Below the pieces are notes generated by a model. That model was not told where the DNA came from, did no database searches, and was given only the letters and a program-made list of their open reading frames with translations. A stretch of DNA of 64,000 bases from assembly GCF_900156475.1 (NCBI RefSeq), contig NZ_FTNR01000016.1, positions 1-64,000 of the forward strand, given 5' to 3'. Origin of the DNA: Natronorubrum thiooxidans. Its GTDB lineage: Archaea; Halobacteriota; Halobacteria; Halobacteriales; Natrialbaceae. Numbering within the stretch: the stretch's first letter is position 1; each line of letters opens with the position of its first letter. A program made the position numbers and the translations under genes. Of the stretch, positions 18,162-26,011 are shown piece by piece.

Positions 18162-19559
18162 ATGACCTTCTACAACCGGGATGACGAACTCGCTGCACTC
18201 GAGACTGCGTTCAATTCGCCCGGCCACGATTTTTATGTCGTCTACGGACGGCGTCGAGTCGGGAAAACGGAATTGCTCAAAGAATTTTGCACTGACCGTC
18301 CCCACATATACTATCTTGCAGCTCAGGAAGCCGAACACCGCCAGCGTGAGAAGTTCGTTGAACAAGTCGCCGACACCTTCGACGACCGTGTCCCACGCAT
18401 CGATGGTTGGGATGACGCCTTCGAATATCTCGGAGACAAACTCACATCAGAGCGACACGTCGTTGTTGTCGACGAGTTTCCCTATCTGATTGCGGAGAAC
18501 GACTCACTCCCATCGTATATTCAGGCGTTTGTCGACGAACAGCTCCAACACACTGACTCCATGCTCGTGCTCTGTGGCTCGAGCGTGAGTACCATGGAGT
18601 CAGAGGTACTCGGTCACGAAAGTCCATTGTACGGCCGTCGAACGGGCCAGATCGATCTCCAGCCGTTCTCGTTTCAACAGGCCCGGGACGTCATCACGTA
18701 CGATCTTGCAGACGCGATTCGGTCGTACTCGGTTACTGGTGGGACGCCGATGTACCTCACGCTCTTCGACTACGACCGGACGCTTGCCGAGAACATCCAG
18801 ACACAGCTCCTCTCACCGACAGCTGTACTCTACAACGAACCAGAGTTTCTGTTGCGGACCGAGCTACGAAACCCCGCTCGGTATATGAGTATTCTCGAGG
18901 CGGTTGCGCTGGGCCATACGACACCGAATGAGATTTCAGGAGCGACTGGAATCGATCCGGGACCGTTATCGAAATATCTCCAGACACTCCGGCGACTGCG
19001 ACTCATTGATCGTGAGGTTCCAGTCACAGCATCGAGCCAGAAATCCAAACGGTCCCAGTATCATGTCGCCGATGAGTTCTTGCGGTTTTGGTTCCGATAT
19101 GTCGAGCCGAATCGCTCCAGTATCGAAGAAGCGCCAACTATCGTCTTCGACGGCACCATCGAACCCGATCTTCCCACCCACGTCGCAACCACGTTCGAGG
19201 ACGTCTGTCAAGAGGCCGTCTGGGAGGCGATTCGACGCGGTGAATTCGACCCGTACTCCAAGATCGGGCGATGGTGGTATGGCGAAGAAGAGGTCGACAT
19301 CGTTGGTCTTGCCCCCGACGACGATCGAATCCTGCTTGCCGAGTGCAAGTGGACTGCCGAGCCTGTCGGATATGCACTCGTCGAGAACCTTCGGGACAAA
19401 GCTGAAAACGTTCGATGGGGGCCAGGGAATCGAGAAGAACGGTTTGCTCTCTTCTCGAGAAGCGGATTCGTCGATGGACTTGAAGAAGACCTTGATAGCA
19501 ATTGGTCGCTATTTAGTATCGATGATCTTGATATACTATTCTCGAATAATAATCTCTGA
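18162..19559 (+). CDS. Archaeal STAND-type ATPase with DUF234-like C terminus
   Basis: 465 residues. MTFYNRDDELAALETAF followed by Walker A YGRRRVGKTELLKEF (about 26-40) and Walker B VVVVDEFPYLI (about 105-115), then LCGSSVSTMESEV, are the features of the PF01637-type archaeal ATPases. A winged helix follows (TPNEISGATGIDPGPLSKYL near 270), then the DUF234 region with a nuclease-like core: GEEEVDIVGLAP and ILLAECKW near 400-420, i.e. D...ExK. The ATG at 18162 is chosen over an upstream start because it opens the conserved region. Abundant in archaea; role uncertain, often proposed as defence-related. Confidence 0.85.
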   Translation: MTFYNRDDELAALETAFNSPGHDFYVVYGRRRVGKTELLKEFCTDRPHIYYLAAQEAEHRQREKFVEQVADTFDDRVPRIDGWDDAFEYLGDKLTSERHVVVVDEFPYLIAENDSLPSYIQAFVDEQLQHTDSMLVLCGSSVSTMESEVLGHESPLYGRRTGQIDLQPFSFQQARDVITYDLADAIRSYSVTGGTPMYLTLFDYDRTLAENIQTQLLSPTAVLYNEPEFLLRTELRNPARYMSILEAVALGHTTPNEISGATGIDPGPLSKYLQTLRRLRLIDREVPVTASSQKSKRSQYHVADEFLRFWFRYVEPNRSSIEEAPTIVFDGTIEPDLPTHVATTFEDVCQEAVWEAIRRGEFDPYSKIGRWWYGEEEVDIVGLAPDDDRILLAECKWTAEPVGYALVENLRDKAENVRWGPGNREERFALFSRSGFVDGLEEDLDSNWSLFSIDDLDILFSNNNL

Positions 19560-19638
19560 GACACTAACGCATACTTTGGGGAAGACTGATCCAACTCATG
19601 CATCACACTTATAATGATGGCTGGCTAGAATATTGTTT

Positions 19639-20516
19639 TAAATAACCCCCGCGTCCGCAATGTCCGCCTGGAGGTTTCTTTAAATAACACCCCCACCCCC
19701 TCGCGCCGCATAATTCTCGTTCAAACAGGGGGGGAGGGGTGGATAGGATGATATACAACAAGAGGTGCCCGGGTGAGAAGACCAAAACAACCTCACTTAT
19801 CATATACCTGTTGTGATCACTCACTCAGATACTTTCGCGACAGTTGGGAAATTAAGTCCCGTCTCCCGGGTACTTGGGAAGGAACTGCTGGGACGTTTGA
19901 TCCGAAAATCGTGAACGTGGTTTTGGCTCCCCCACCCCGGAGTGCCGCCGCATAGAATGTAGAGGGAGGGGGATGGTTAGAGATGTTATTGAAATAATCT
20001 TTAAGACACGGTCATACACCGGACTTCGGATGTAAATCTCTATTTTAATGACGATATAGAGACTGAGACGCCAGATCTCATTCTGTACATACACCAGCAT
20101 ATATTGCTGATAAACATAAGACTTTACATACAGGACTCTTACTATTCCGTAATCCATCTTCGGCACACTGAAAAGCCGAGACGTCTTCGGCTTAGAAGAC
20201 TTGAAATGATCCTTCAGTCTGTTTTACGGTAATCCAGCTATTTCGGTTCTATATGCGTGTGAAGAGGTTACTACGTAGATCTAACCCCTCTTTCAACTCC
20301 CCCATCCCCTTCGAATTCTATGCGGCGGCACTCCGGGGTGGGAGGGTCAAAAAACATAGGCTAGCCAGAAACGAAGGCTATCCCGTCTAGTCAACTGCGG
20401 AATCTCCTGTCTCTCACACCCTCCCCTTGTTTGAACGAGAATTATGCGGCAGAAGGGGGTGGGGGTGTTATTTAAAGAAACCTCCAGGCGGACATTGCGG
20501 ACGCGGGGGTTAGTTA
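19639..20516. repeat. 880-bp nested inverted-repeat structure
   Basis: Outer arms 19639-19741 and 20411-20516 are inverted copies over about 100 bp with over 90 percent identity by eye. Inner arms about 19925-19975 and 20295-20350 are another inverted pair (CACCCCGGAGTGCCGCCGCA is shared). All four arms carry a common motif, CCGCATA followed by AAT-type bases and a G-rich block. The centre (19986-20290) is AT-rich with a small hairpin pair near 20165-20195. No frame in the 19560-20556 interval looks coding. Confidence 0.85.
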
Positions 20517-20556
20517 AAAGCTCTATAGAAATACAATGCGAGAAAATCTTTGAATC

Positions 20557-20742
20557 GTGGACGACCTCTTCCGCAAGTACATTGATATGGAAGTCAAGGT
20601 CGAGTTCGACCGGAGAGAGTACGCGGATACACAGTCACAAGATACGAAACGGTTCCGCGTCATCGGCGTCCACAACGAGGACGCCGACGATCTACCGATG
20701 TCGGTGGGGGTCGAGTTGCTGTCCCGGGAACTCCAGACATAG
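20557..20742 (+). CDS. Small acidic hypothetical protein
   Basis: 61 residues from GTG 20557. The composition (EVKVEFDRREYADTQSQDTK, then VIGVHNEDADDLPMSV) is typical of small haloarchaeal soluble proteins, with beta-strand-like hydrophobic alternation. It starts about 40 bp after the right outer arm of the nested inverted repeat, so that structure could act as its promoter region. No family recognised. Confidence 0.5.
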   Translation: MDDLFRKYIDMEVKVEFDRREYADTQSQDTKRFRVIGVHNEDADDLPMSVGVELLSRELQT

Positions 20743-20907
20743 TACGAACTGGATCGATCGTGACTGCAACCTCGAAGAATCCAGCAACCGATCGACCGAT
20801 CTCAGGAAAACGATGAGGCACTACAATCCGGTGCCGTATGGCGATTGTTCTCTGACATTCCCAACTCCAGACAGTGAAAGCTGGCGATAGCTGCAGGCGG
20901 CTCTCAC

Positions 20908-21486
20908 TCACCTCACAAACTCGAATAACTCTGTTCGAGTCCGATCTTCGACGGTGACGATGGTGTCGTTATGCTGCCCGCCATGGGGGACCAAGAGGAT
21001 TCGTCTCCTCTCAAACCCTCGAGTTTTACCGACGCCACCGCTGTTCCAGCCGCACGAGATGACCGTTGCACCGCTCGAACAGACGCGCTCGATTTCGTCT
21101 TTTACATCTGACCAGAATGTCGCCTGCGTCGTCTCAATCGACGTCTCGAGACCGATTGAGTCGTACACCTCTTTGATCTGCCGTGGCGAGTAGGGCGGAT
21201 CAAACAGCACTCCACCATCGATTTCTCGGTCATCATACTGCTTGAGAAAATCGAGTGCCTGCATGGTGTAGTCAGACTCGATTTCGGGATTGAGATCGTT
21301 TGTCACGTCAGCGACGGTCGCTCCACCAGAATACGGATCGATCCATAGACCATCGGACTTGTGATACTCCTCAGTGACGAGATCTCCGATAGGCCCGATG
21401 TCAAACGTCGCGCTACTCGGCATTGCCCACGTGCGCTGAAATCGAATACCGTTATGCGTGGATTGCTCAGCATTGCTTCCCGACAT
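20908..21486 (-). CDS. Solitary DNA methyltransferase-like protein (DPPY motif)
   Basis: 192 residues. GGVLFDPPYSPRQIKEVYDS near residue 90-110 is the DPPY catalytic motif of adenine-N6 or cytosine-N4 amino-methylases. The SAM-binding side is weak: the segment LWIDPYSGGATVADVTNDLN near 40 resembles the DPFxGxGT motif. A second conserved part is ATVISCGWNSGGVGKTRGFE. ATG 21486 is chosen because GAGGTGGTCGTGATG gives a good ribosome site. At 192 residues it lacks a target-recognition domain, like phage-type methylases; no cognate nuclease is adjacent. Could protect a mobile element from host restriction. Confidence 0.75.
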   Translation of the reverse strand: MSGSNAEQSTHNGIRFQRTWAMPSSATFDIGPIGDLVTEEYHKSDGLWIDPYSGGATVADVTNDLNPEIESDYTMQALDFLKQYDDREIDGGVLFDPPYSPRQIKEVYDSIGLETSIETTQATFWSDVKDEIERVCSSGATVISCGWNSGGVGKTRGFERRRILLVPHGGQHNDTIVTVEDRTRTELFEFVR

Positions 21487-21726
21487 CACGACCACCTCGA
21501 AACGGTAGTGTGGGTCGGACTATGGATTTCGTCAACGGCTACATGAGAGATCCGACGGTCACTCGTTGCGGTAATCGCACCTGTTGGGAGATATCCATTG
21601 CTATGGTTATTTTTGATAGACTGTTCGTCATCGTGTTCGTAGTCGCTGTCTTTAACAGAGAGACAGCGCGTACGTTGCACTGCGGGTTGCATGTATGTTC
21701 GTTTCATGTATGCTCAGTCTTTGGAC

Positions 21727-21830
21727 CTGACACCCGCACTGCGAGGCCGCGGTCACCGTGTCATAGCACGGTGACTGACCTTGCGGCCTTGTGTCGTCTC
21801 AACTCGGCCTATCCGCAGTACGGGTGTCGG
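21727..21830. repeat. 104-bp nested palindrome
   Basis: Outer arms CTGACACCCGCACTGCG (21727-21743) and CGCAGTACGGGTGTCGG (21814-21830) pair with two mismatches. Inner arms GGCCGCGGTCACCGTG and CACGGTGACTGACCTTGCGG pair around a 6-nt loop (about 21761-21766). It would fold into a long stem in RNA or a cruciform in DNA. No gene overlaps it; 21487-22103 is otherwise empty. Confidence 0.65.
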
Positions 21831-22103
21831 GTTGCATTTGATGTGCTGCAGGGATAATATATATAACTTGTGCACAATGTGTAGAGAATGTGAAACTCAA
21901 TTACAGCTTACACTGCGCCGTCTTGCGGTTTTTTCGAGTGATAAACCTTTGGGGATGTGGGGGGTGAAGTGCTCAAATTTGCCCATTTATAAGTGCGTGT
22001 GAATCGCATTTTTCGGAGCAAATAATCTTTAGGATTGGGGTGTGACAAATCACTTTCACTAAACTCGCGCGCACCAAAGGTTGCTCTCAAACACACTCTT
22101 TCG

Positions 22104-22278
22104 TTAGTACCAGCTACTAACGTGAGGGTTGAGCTTCCTATCGCTACGCATGGAGAACGTCGCGTTCGGTCGCAGGATTGAGAGCAGGATCGCTCCGAGG
22201 TCGAGGCTCGAGGCCGTGTTCGAACTGGCACCACAGTCGCAATCGCAGCTGCAGCCAGCGTTCTGTTCAGTGTCGGAT
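22104..22278 (-). pseudogene. N-terminal remnant of a viral-type membrane protein
   Basis: The minus strand encodes TEQNAGCSCDCDCG and then LDLGAILLSILRPNATFS, which matches the intact 109-residue protein at 29230-29559 (TEQN..., LDVDFGEILLSILRPNATFS). The match breaks off after NATFS, so the transmembrane part is missing. The 5' end was split by the composite IS at 22279, whose terminal bases now supply an artificial start. The palindrome CGTTAGTA CCAGC TACTAACG overlaps its 3' end at 22104-22124. Confidence 0.65.
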
Positions 22279-22399
22279 GGCTCTGTTGAAATCATATTCT
22301 TCAGATATATTCTCGTCTGAAACAGTCGGTCAATGAGAGCTGCGAATTGATCACTTAGAACCGGAACATGTATCGTAAATCTTGAGAGATAATAATACA

Positions 22400-22579
22400 A
22401 TGCCTATAGATTCAGAGAGGCAGAGCGATATTTTACTGATGCTCTTTGCTGTACAGTTCACCCTACTTATCCTACTGGTTCCGTGGTTATGGCCACTTCT
22501 TCTCTTCCCGGTGCTTCTCACCCTACACGTAATGAAATCTGAGTATCACCGTCGATTAACCGAAGAAGAACTCCAGTAA
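22400..22579 (+). CDS. Small membrane protein, IS cargo
   Basis: 59 residues. A short charged N terminus (MPIDSERQSD) is followed by about 38 continuous hydrophobic residues (ILLMLFAVQFTLLILLVPWL and on), enough for two membrane helices, then a charged tail (KSEYHRRLTEEELQ). It lies between the left inverted repeat and the 3' end of the transposase, so it travels with the element. Convergent with the transposase, 22 bp between stops. Function unknown. Confidence 0.6.
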   Translation: MPIDSERQSDILLMLFAVQFTLLILLVPWLWPLLLFPVLLTLHVMKSEYHRRLTEEELQ

Positions 22580-22601
22580 GTCCTTCACCTGTATTGACCG
22601 T

Positions 22602-23423
22602 TCAGAGTGATCGGTCTATATTATGAATGAGACAGGCGATGGTGAGTTCACGGAACTGTTTCCACCAGCATCGTGATCGGACGAATGCACCGTACTTTCG
22701 CTTGAGCGTGGAATTGACAGTCTCGGATTGACTCCGCTGACCGTAGAGATCAGCGTCTATGCGTGCGTTCCATGCCTTGTGGAGCGATGTGAACTCACGA
22801 TGCTTGATCAGTGGGCGAACCTCGTGTTGACGGGCAAGCCGTCTGATCTTCTGGTCGTCGTAGCCTTTGTCACCGAGAAGGATGTCAATGGTATTGGGGT
22901 TGCGTTTGATCAACGACGGCGCAATCTGGCTATCGTGCTTTCGTGTCGTCGTCACGTGTAGATCGAGGATTACGTTTACCTTCGTATCGACTAAGAGCGT
23001 GACCTTCAGCTGCTGAATCGTCAACTTCGCCCGTTTCGTGTAGTGCTTCGAGGCGTGAGTTCGGTCGAATCCTGACGCATCGATTCCCGCAACACTGTTG
23101 GTCGGGAGCAGTGACACAGAGAGATTGAGAAGCACTCGCCAGACCGCCATATCGAGTCTGTCGAACGCTTTGCACAGCGTTGACGGCGCAGGAAGTTCGG
23201 TAAGGTTGATCGCACTCCGAATGCGGGGCATCTCGATAAGTTCGTCGAGGAGTGTTCGATAGGTCGTGTTCTTCCGAACTTTGAGGCACAAGAGAACGAT
23301 GTGTTGATGGAGCGTATAGCGCTGTTTCGAGAACTTTGAAGAGTATCGTGCCACAGCACGTTGCGCTAACTGAAATGCCTCCTCGACGAATCGGAGCAAC
23401 CGTGATTTCGGGAGAGTCTGCAT
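22602..23423 (-). CDS. IS5-family transposase, copy 1
   Basis: 273 residues with a DDE core: GIDASGFDRTHASKHY (first Asp near 117), LLGDKGYDDQKIRR (second Asp near 185) and SETVNSTLKRKYGAF (Glu near 240, with the K/R-G context of IS5). The N terminus is helical (LLRFVEEAFQLAQRAVARYS). Full length for the group. Nearly identical proteins are at 58025 (intact) and 23866 (truncated). It has no internal hairpins of the kind seen in the 43-55 kb transposases. Confidence 0.9.
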   Translation of the reverse strand: MQTLPKSRLLRFVEEAFQLAQRAVARYSSKFSKQRYTLHQHIVLLCLKVRKNTTYRTLLDELIEMPRIRSAINLTELPAPSTLCKAFDRLDMAVWRVLLNLSVSLLPTNSVAGIDASGFDRTHASKHYTKRAKLTIQQLKVTLLVDTKVNVILDLHVTTTRKHDSQIAPSLIKRNPNTIDILLGDKGYDDQKIRRLARQHEVRPLIKHREFTSLHKAWNARIDADLYGQRSQSETVNSTLKRKYGAFVRSRCWWKQFRELTIACLIHNIDRSL

Positions 23424-23548
23424 TTGGTTATACTACTGGCCAAACTTGTAACTCTTCAAGGATTTCAACAGAGCCTTATAGACTTATTCACATGAACCTA
23501 CTGTACTCTACACGTGCATACTGACTACCAGAACACCTATCAGCTGTT

Positions 23549-23788
23549 TTAGAGGGCTTGTAAACTATCTGAGATGACTTTATGAACGATAGCGACAATA
23601 GTGATTATTAAAACACCAAAAGAAACCACAGACAGAGCCATTGGTATGAGATAATTGAGGATGCGAACCGGGAAACCTCCACGAATTATTTCTTCAAAAA
23701 CCTGGAGCAACCAAAATATGAGAAACCCTAGATAGAGTGAAAGAAGGTCCTTGCTTGTTGCATACTTAATTGCATTCAGAGCAGTCAT
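23549..23788 (-). CDS. Small membrane protein inside the composite IS
   Basis: 79 residues with two membrane helices (about 17-32 LYLGFLIFWLLQVF; about 46-70 LIPMALSVVSFGVLIITIVA) separated by a charged loop (EEIIRGGFPVRIL). It lies between the inner IS end at 23475 and the truncated transposase. Low G/C content compared with neighbours. No family recognised. It may be cargo of the composite element or a relic of the DNA trapped between two IS copies. Confidence 0.55.
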   Translation of the reverse strand: MTALNAIKYATSKDLLSLYLGFLIFWLLQVFEEIIRGGFPVRILNYLIPMALSVVSFGVLIITIVAIVHKVISDSLQAL

Positions 23789-23865
23789 TTTCCTATACTG
23801 CTTTTACATATCGCTTAAAAATAAATATTACGTCTACAACCAATGCGGATATTTAATGAATTCAC

Positions 23866-24360
23866 ACTATCGTGTTTTCGTGTCGTCGTCACGTGTAAAT
23901 CAAGGGCTGCGTTCACTTTGGAATCGACTAGCAGTGCTACTTTGAGTTGCTGAATCGTGAGTTTGGCTCGTTTCGTGTAGTGTTTTGAAGCGTGACTGCG
24001 GTCGAATCCCGAAGCATCGATCCCCGCAACGCCGTTGGTCGGAAGCAGTGACACAGAGAGATTGAGCAGCACTCGCCAGACAGCCATATCGAGTCTGTTG
24101 AACGCCTTGCATAGCGTAGACAGCACAGGGAGTTCAGTGAGATTCATCGCGTTCCGGATACAGGGCATCTCGATGAGTTCGTCGGGGAGTGTACGATAGG
24201 TCGTGTTCTTCCGAACCTTGAGACAGAGGAGAACGATGTGCTGATGGAGCGTGTAGCGTTGTTTCGAGAACTTCGAGGAGTACCGAGCTACAGCGCGTTT
24301 CGCTAACTGAAATGCTTCTTCGACAAATCGGAGCAACCGAGACTTTGGGAGGGTCTGCAT
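23866..24360 (-). pseudogene. IS5-family transposase, copy 2, 3'-truncated
   Basis: Residues 1-165 match copy 1 closely up to TTTRKHDS, then the frame runs into unrelated sequence and stops. The second Asp and the Glu of the DDE triad are lost, so it is inactive. Its right inverted repeat (ending 24412) is intact and carries the target duplication shared with the left end of copy 1. Confidence 0.85.
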
Positions 24361-24527
24361 CTACTCAGACTACCGTCTGAACCTGTAACTCACTAAGGAT
24401 TTCAACAGAGCCTGTCGGATTTAAACGTCTGCCTTGGACGACCATCTAGGAAAGTAGTGCTGGGATCTGTGATAGAATTATAGTGCCTGAAGCGGTGGGA
24501 GGAATACCCGCCCAGGGGTGTTACCCT

Positions 24528-24577
24528 ATGACTGAATTGGAGTCAATCCATCCGGCGGAGGCGTTCGAGATCTATCT
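24528..24577 (+). pseudogene. Possible N-terminal fragment of a tyrosine recombinase
   Basis: ATG 24528 encodes MTELESIHPAEAFEIYL and stops where an IS200/IS605-type end begins. From memory, haloarchaeal XerC/D-like integrases often begin MTELEPI.P.EA...YL. Only 17 residues survive, so this is weak; part of the match may come from the transposon end itself. Confidence 0.25.
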
Positions 24578-24622
24578 TTAAGCAGCGAGAGAATCCCGTC
24601 GTTCACGACGGGCGTGAATCGC
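24571..24622 (+). mobile_element. IS200/IS605-type end without a transposase gene
   Basis: CTATCTTTAAGCAGCGAGAG, hairpin CCCGTCG TTCA CGACGGG (24595-24612), then GCGTGAATCGC. The same arrangement lies upstream of the intact tnpB at 26012-26088. It overwrites the end of the HEPN gene. Confidence 0.55.
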
Positions 24623-25121
24623 AAACGCAGACGCCACCCTCCCTGATTTGATTTGTAACGTACTCGTGGACGCTTCGAGCAAGTTGTTGCATCGTGTTTG
24701 CTTGGCGTTCTGTCGGGCGTCGCCCGCCGTAATAACTGTCTGTGCGGTTGGTGTCGTACAGTTGCCGGAGTTCGCGCGTCGTTGTGGTGGAGAGAAGTCC
24801 GAGGTCGGTGGCACGATCGTAGCAAGTGGTGTGGTCGTGGAAATCATTGAGTTCGTCGCCGCCTTCGGCTAATGCGAAGGCTTCGACCGATCGTTCGGTC
24901 GCACCGAAACACAATTCGATGGTAGCAGTGTAGAATTCCTGTTCGGCGATCGTATCGACTGCAGCCAGCAACCGGCACGCCTTCGTCAGTTGGGTTTTCC
25001 AGTCAGCGTCTGCGTCAATTGCCTCCTCTCGCGTAGGGACGCCGTATCCTTCTTCGTTGAACGCGTCGACGGCCGCGGTGAGCGCGTCGGTGATGGCCTG
25101 CGGGTCGGCTTCGCTACTCAT
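24603..25121 (-). CDS. HEPN-domain protein, probable toxin partner
   Basis: 172 residues, all-helical, following the nucleotidyltransferase gene with an 8-bp overlap. The core (LTKACRLLAAVDTIAEQEFY, ATIELCFGATERSVEAFALA, then LRQLYDTNRTDSYYGGRRPT) resembles haloarchaeal HEPN proteins that pair with a MNT-type nucleotidyltransferase. I do not see a clean RxxxxH ribonuclease motif; NRTDSYYG occupies that position. The last residues (GVCVCDSRPS) come from the IS end at 24571-24622, so the natural C terminus is lost and activity is doubtful. In known MNT-HEPN pairs HEPN is an RNase toxin. Confidence 0.7.
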   Translation of the reverse strand: MSSEADPQAITDALTAAVDAFNEEGYGVPTREEAIDADADWKTQLTKACRLLAAVDTIAEQEFYTATIELCFGATERSVEAFALAEGGDELNDFHDHTTCYDRATDLGLLSTTTTRELRQLYDTNRTDSYYGGRRPTERQANTMQQLARSVHEYVTNQIREGGVCVCDSRPS

Positions 25122-25806
25122 CGAGATCACCGTGGAACACCATCTTCCGGACCGTTTCGAATTTATCTGTGTCGTGGACGACGAGCCCGTCGCTGAGTAT
25201 GTCTCGGAGTTCGTCAGTGTAGTTCGGGATGGCTGGAAGCGATTCGACGTCGATCTCGTATGCGTACCGACCGGTGTCGAACGCGTGGTCTTCGAGATCT
25301 TGCCGGATACGGTTCGCAGTTCGTTGGTTCGCCATCCGGTCTTCCTCGACGAGGACCCACAGGTCAATGTCACTCCGCCGATCAGCGTCTCCACGCGCGA
25401 CACTCCCGTACAACATGATACCGACGATATCGTCAAGCTGGTCCACCAATTCGTCGACGGCTGTGCGGACTGGTGTGTGGAATTCTGCTTGCGGGATCTG
25501 AAGAAACGGATCGTCGGGGTGGAGTAATCGTTCCCGATTGATCTGGACCAGTCGAGTGTTCCCTTCCCGATGGTCAGTGACGAGGTCGTTTGCAGCCAAA
25601 ATATCGACGGCCTTTGAGATGCTGGGTTGGGAGTAGTCTACCGCGTCAGTCAGTTCCGTGATGGAGAACTCGTCGGTATGGTATTGAGATAAAAACGAGA
25701 GGACTTCGTGAACGGCCTGACTCTTGAATAGACTCGTGTCTTGGGCGGGGATATCGAGGGTGATCTTCGATCCACCTCCTGATCCAATATTCGACTTGCT
25801 TTCCAT
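25114..25806 (-). CDS. Nucleotidyltransferase with N-terminal winged helix (MNT-type antitoxin)
   Basis: 230 residues. Residues about 28-95 form a winged helix (SITELTDAVDYSQPSISKAV is the recognition region). Residues about 115-200 are a minimal nucleotidyltransferase with GIMLYGSVARGDADRRSDID then LWVLVEE, the GSxARGxxxxxSDIDL active site. It precedes the HEPN gene with an 8-bp overlap. In characterised MNT-HEPN modules the nucleotidyltransferase AMPylates and silences the HEPN toxin. The DNA-binding domain fused here suggests direct autoregulation as well. Confidence 0.85.
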   Translation of the reverse strand: MESKSNIGSGGGSKITLDIPAQDTSLFKSQAVHEVLSFLSQYHTDEFSITELTDAVDYSQPSISKAVDILAANDLVTDHREGNTRLVQINRERLLHPDDPFLQIPQAEFHTPVRTAVDELVDQLDDIVGIMLYGSVARGDADRRSDIDLWVLVEEDRMANQRTANRIRQDLEDHAFDTGRYAYEIDVESLPAIPNYTDELRDILSDGLVVHDTDKFETVRKMVFHGDLDE

Positions 25807-26011
25807 AGAAAAGCATTCGGTGTGCTAGGTACTTAAACTTCATAATGAATTCTGAGTCTTATTTATATGGTACCGGCATAGTTGAGGAACCTCGAATACC
25901 CAGTCAGATGTATCTCCCCGTGAAGTTCGCTGTACCGAGTAGTAGTGACATTCCGCCGTAACAGCCTTGATTAGTTCGACAGTACTTCTGTGGCTACGAA
26001 CGGTATGGAGA

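Larger units (their letters stand above)
22279..24412. mobile_element. Composite IS5-type unit with 8-bp target duplication
   Basis: Starts with GGCTCTGTTGAAATC at 22279 and ends with the inverted GATTTCAACAGAGCC at 24412. TGTCGGAT flanks both outer ends (22271-22278 and 24413-24420), a perfect 8-bp duplication. A third end of the same type lies inside at 23475 and has no matching duplication. Contents: a 59-residue membrane protein, a complete transposase, a 79-residue membrane protein and a 3'-deleted second transposase. The outer ends therefore appear to have transposed together as one 2134-bp unit. Confidence 0.8.

Noticed and set aside
19609-20890. Frames through the nested inverted repeat
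   Set aside because: They read through symmetric G/C-rich arms, giving Pro/Gly/Arg runs, and differ between arms.
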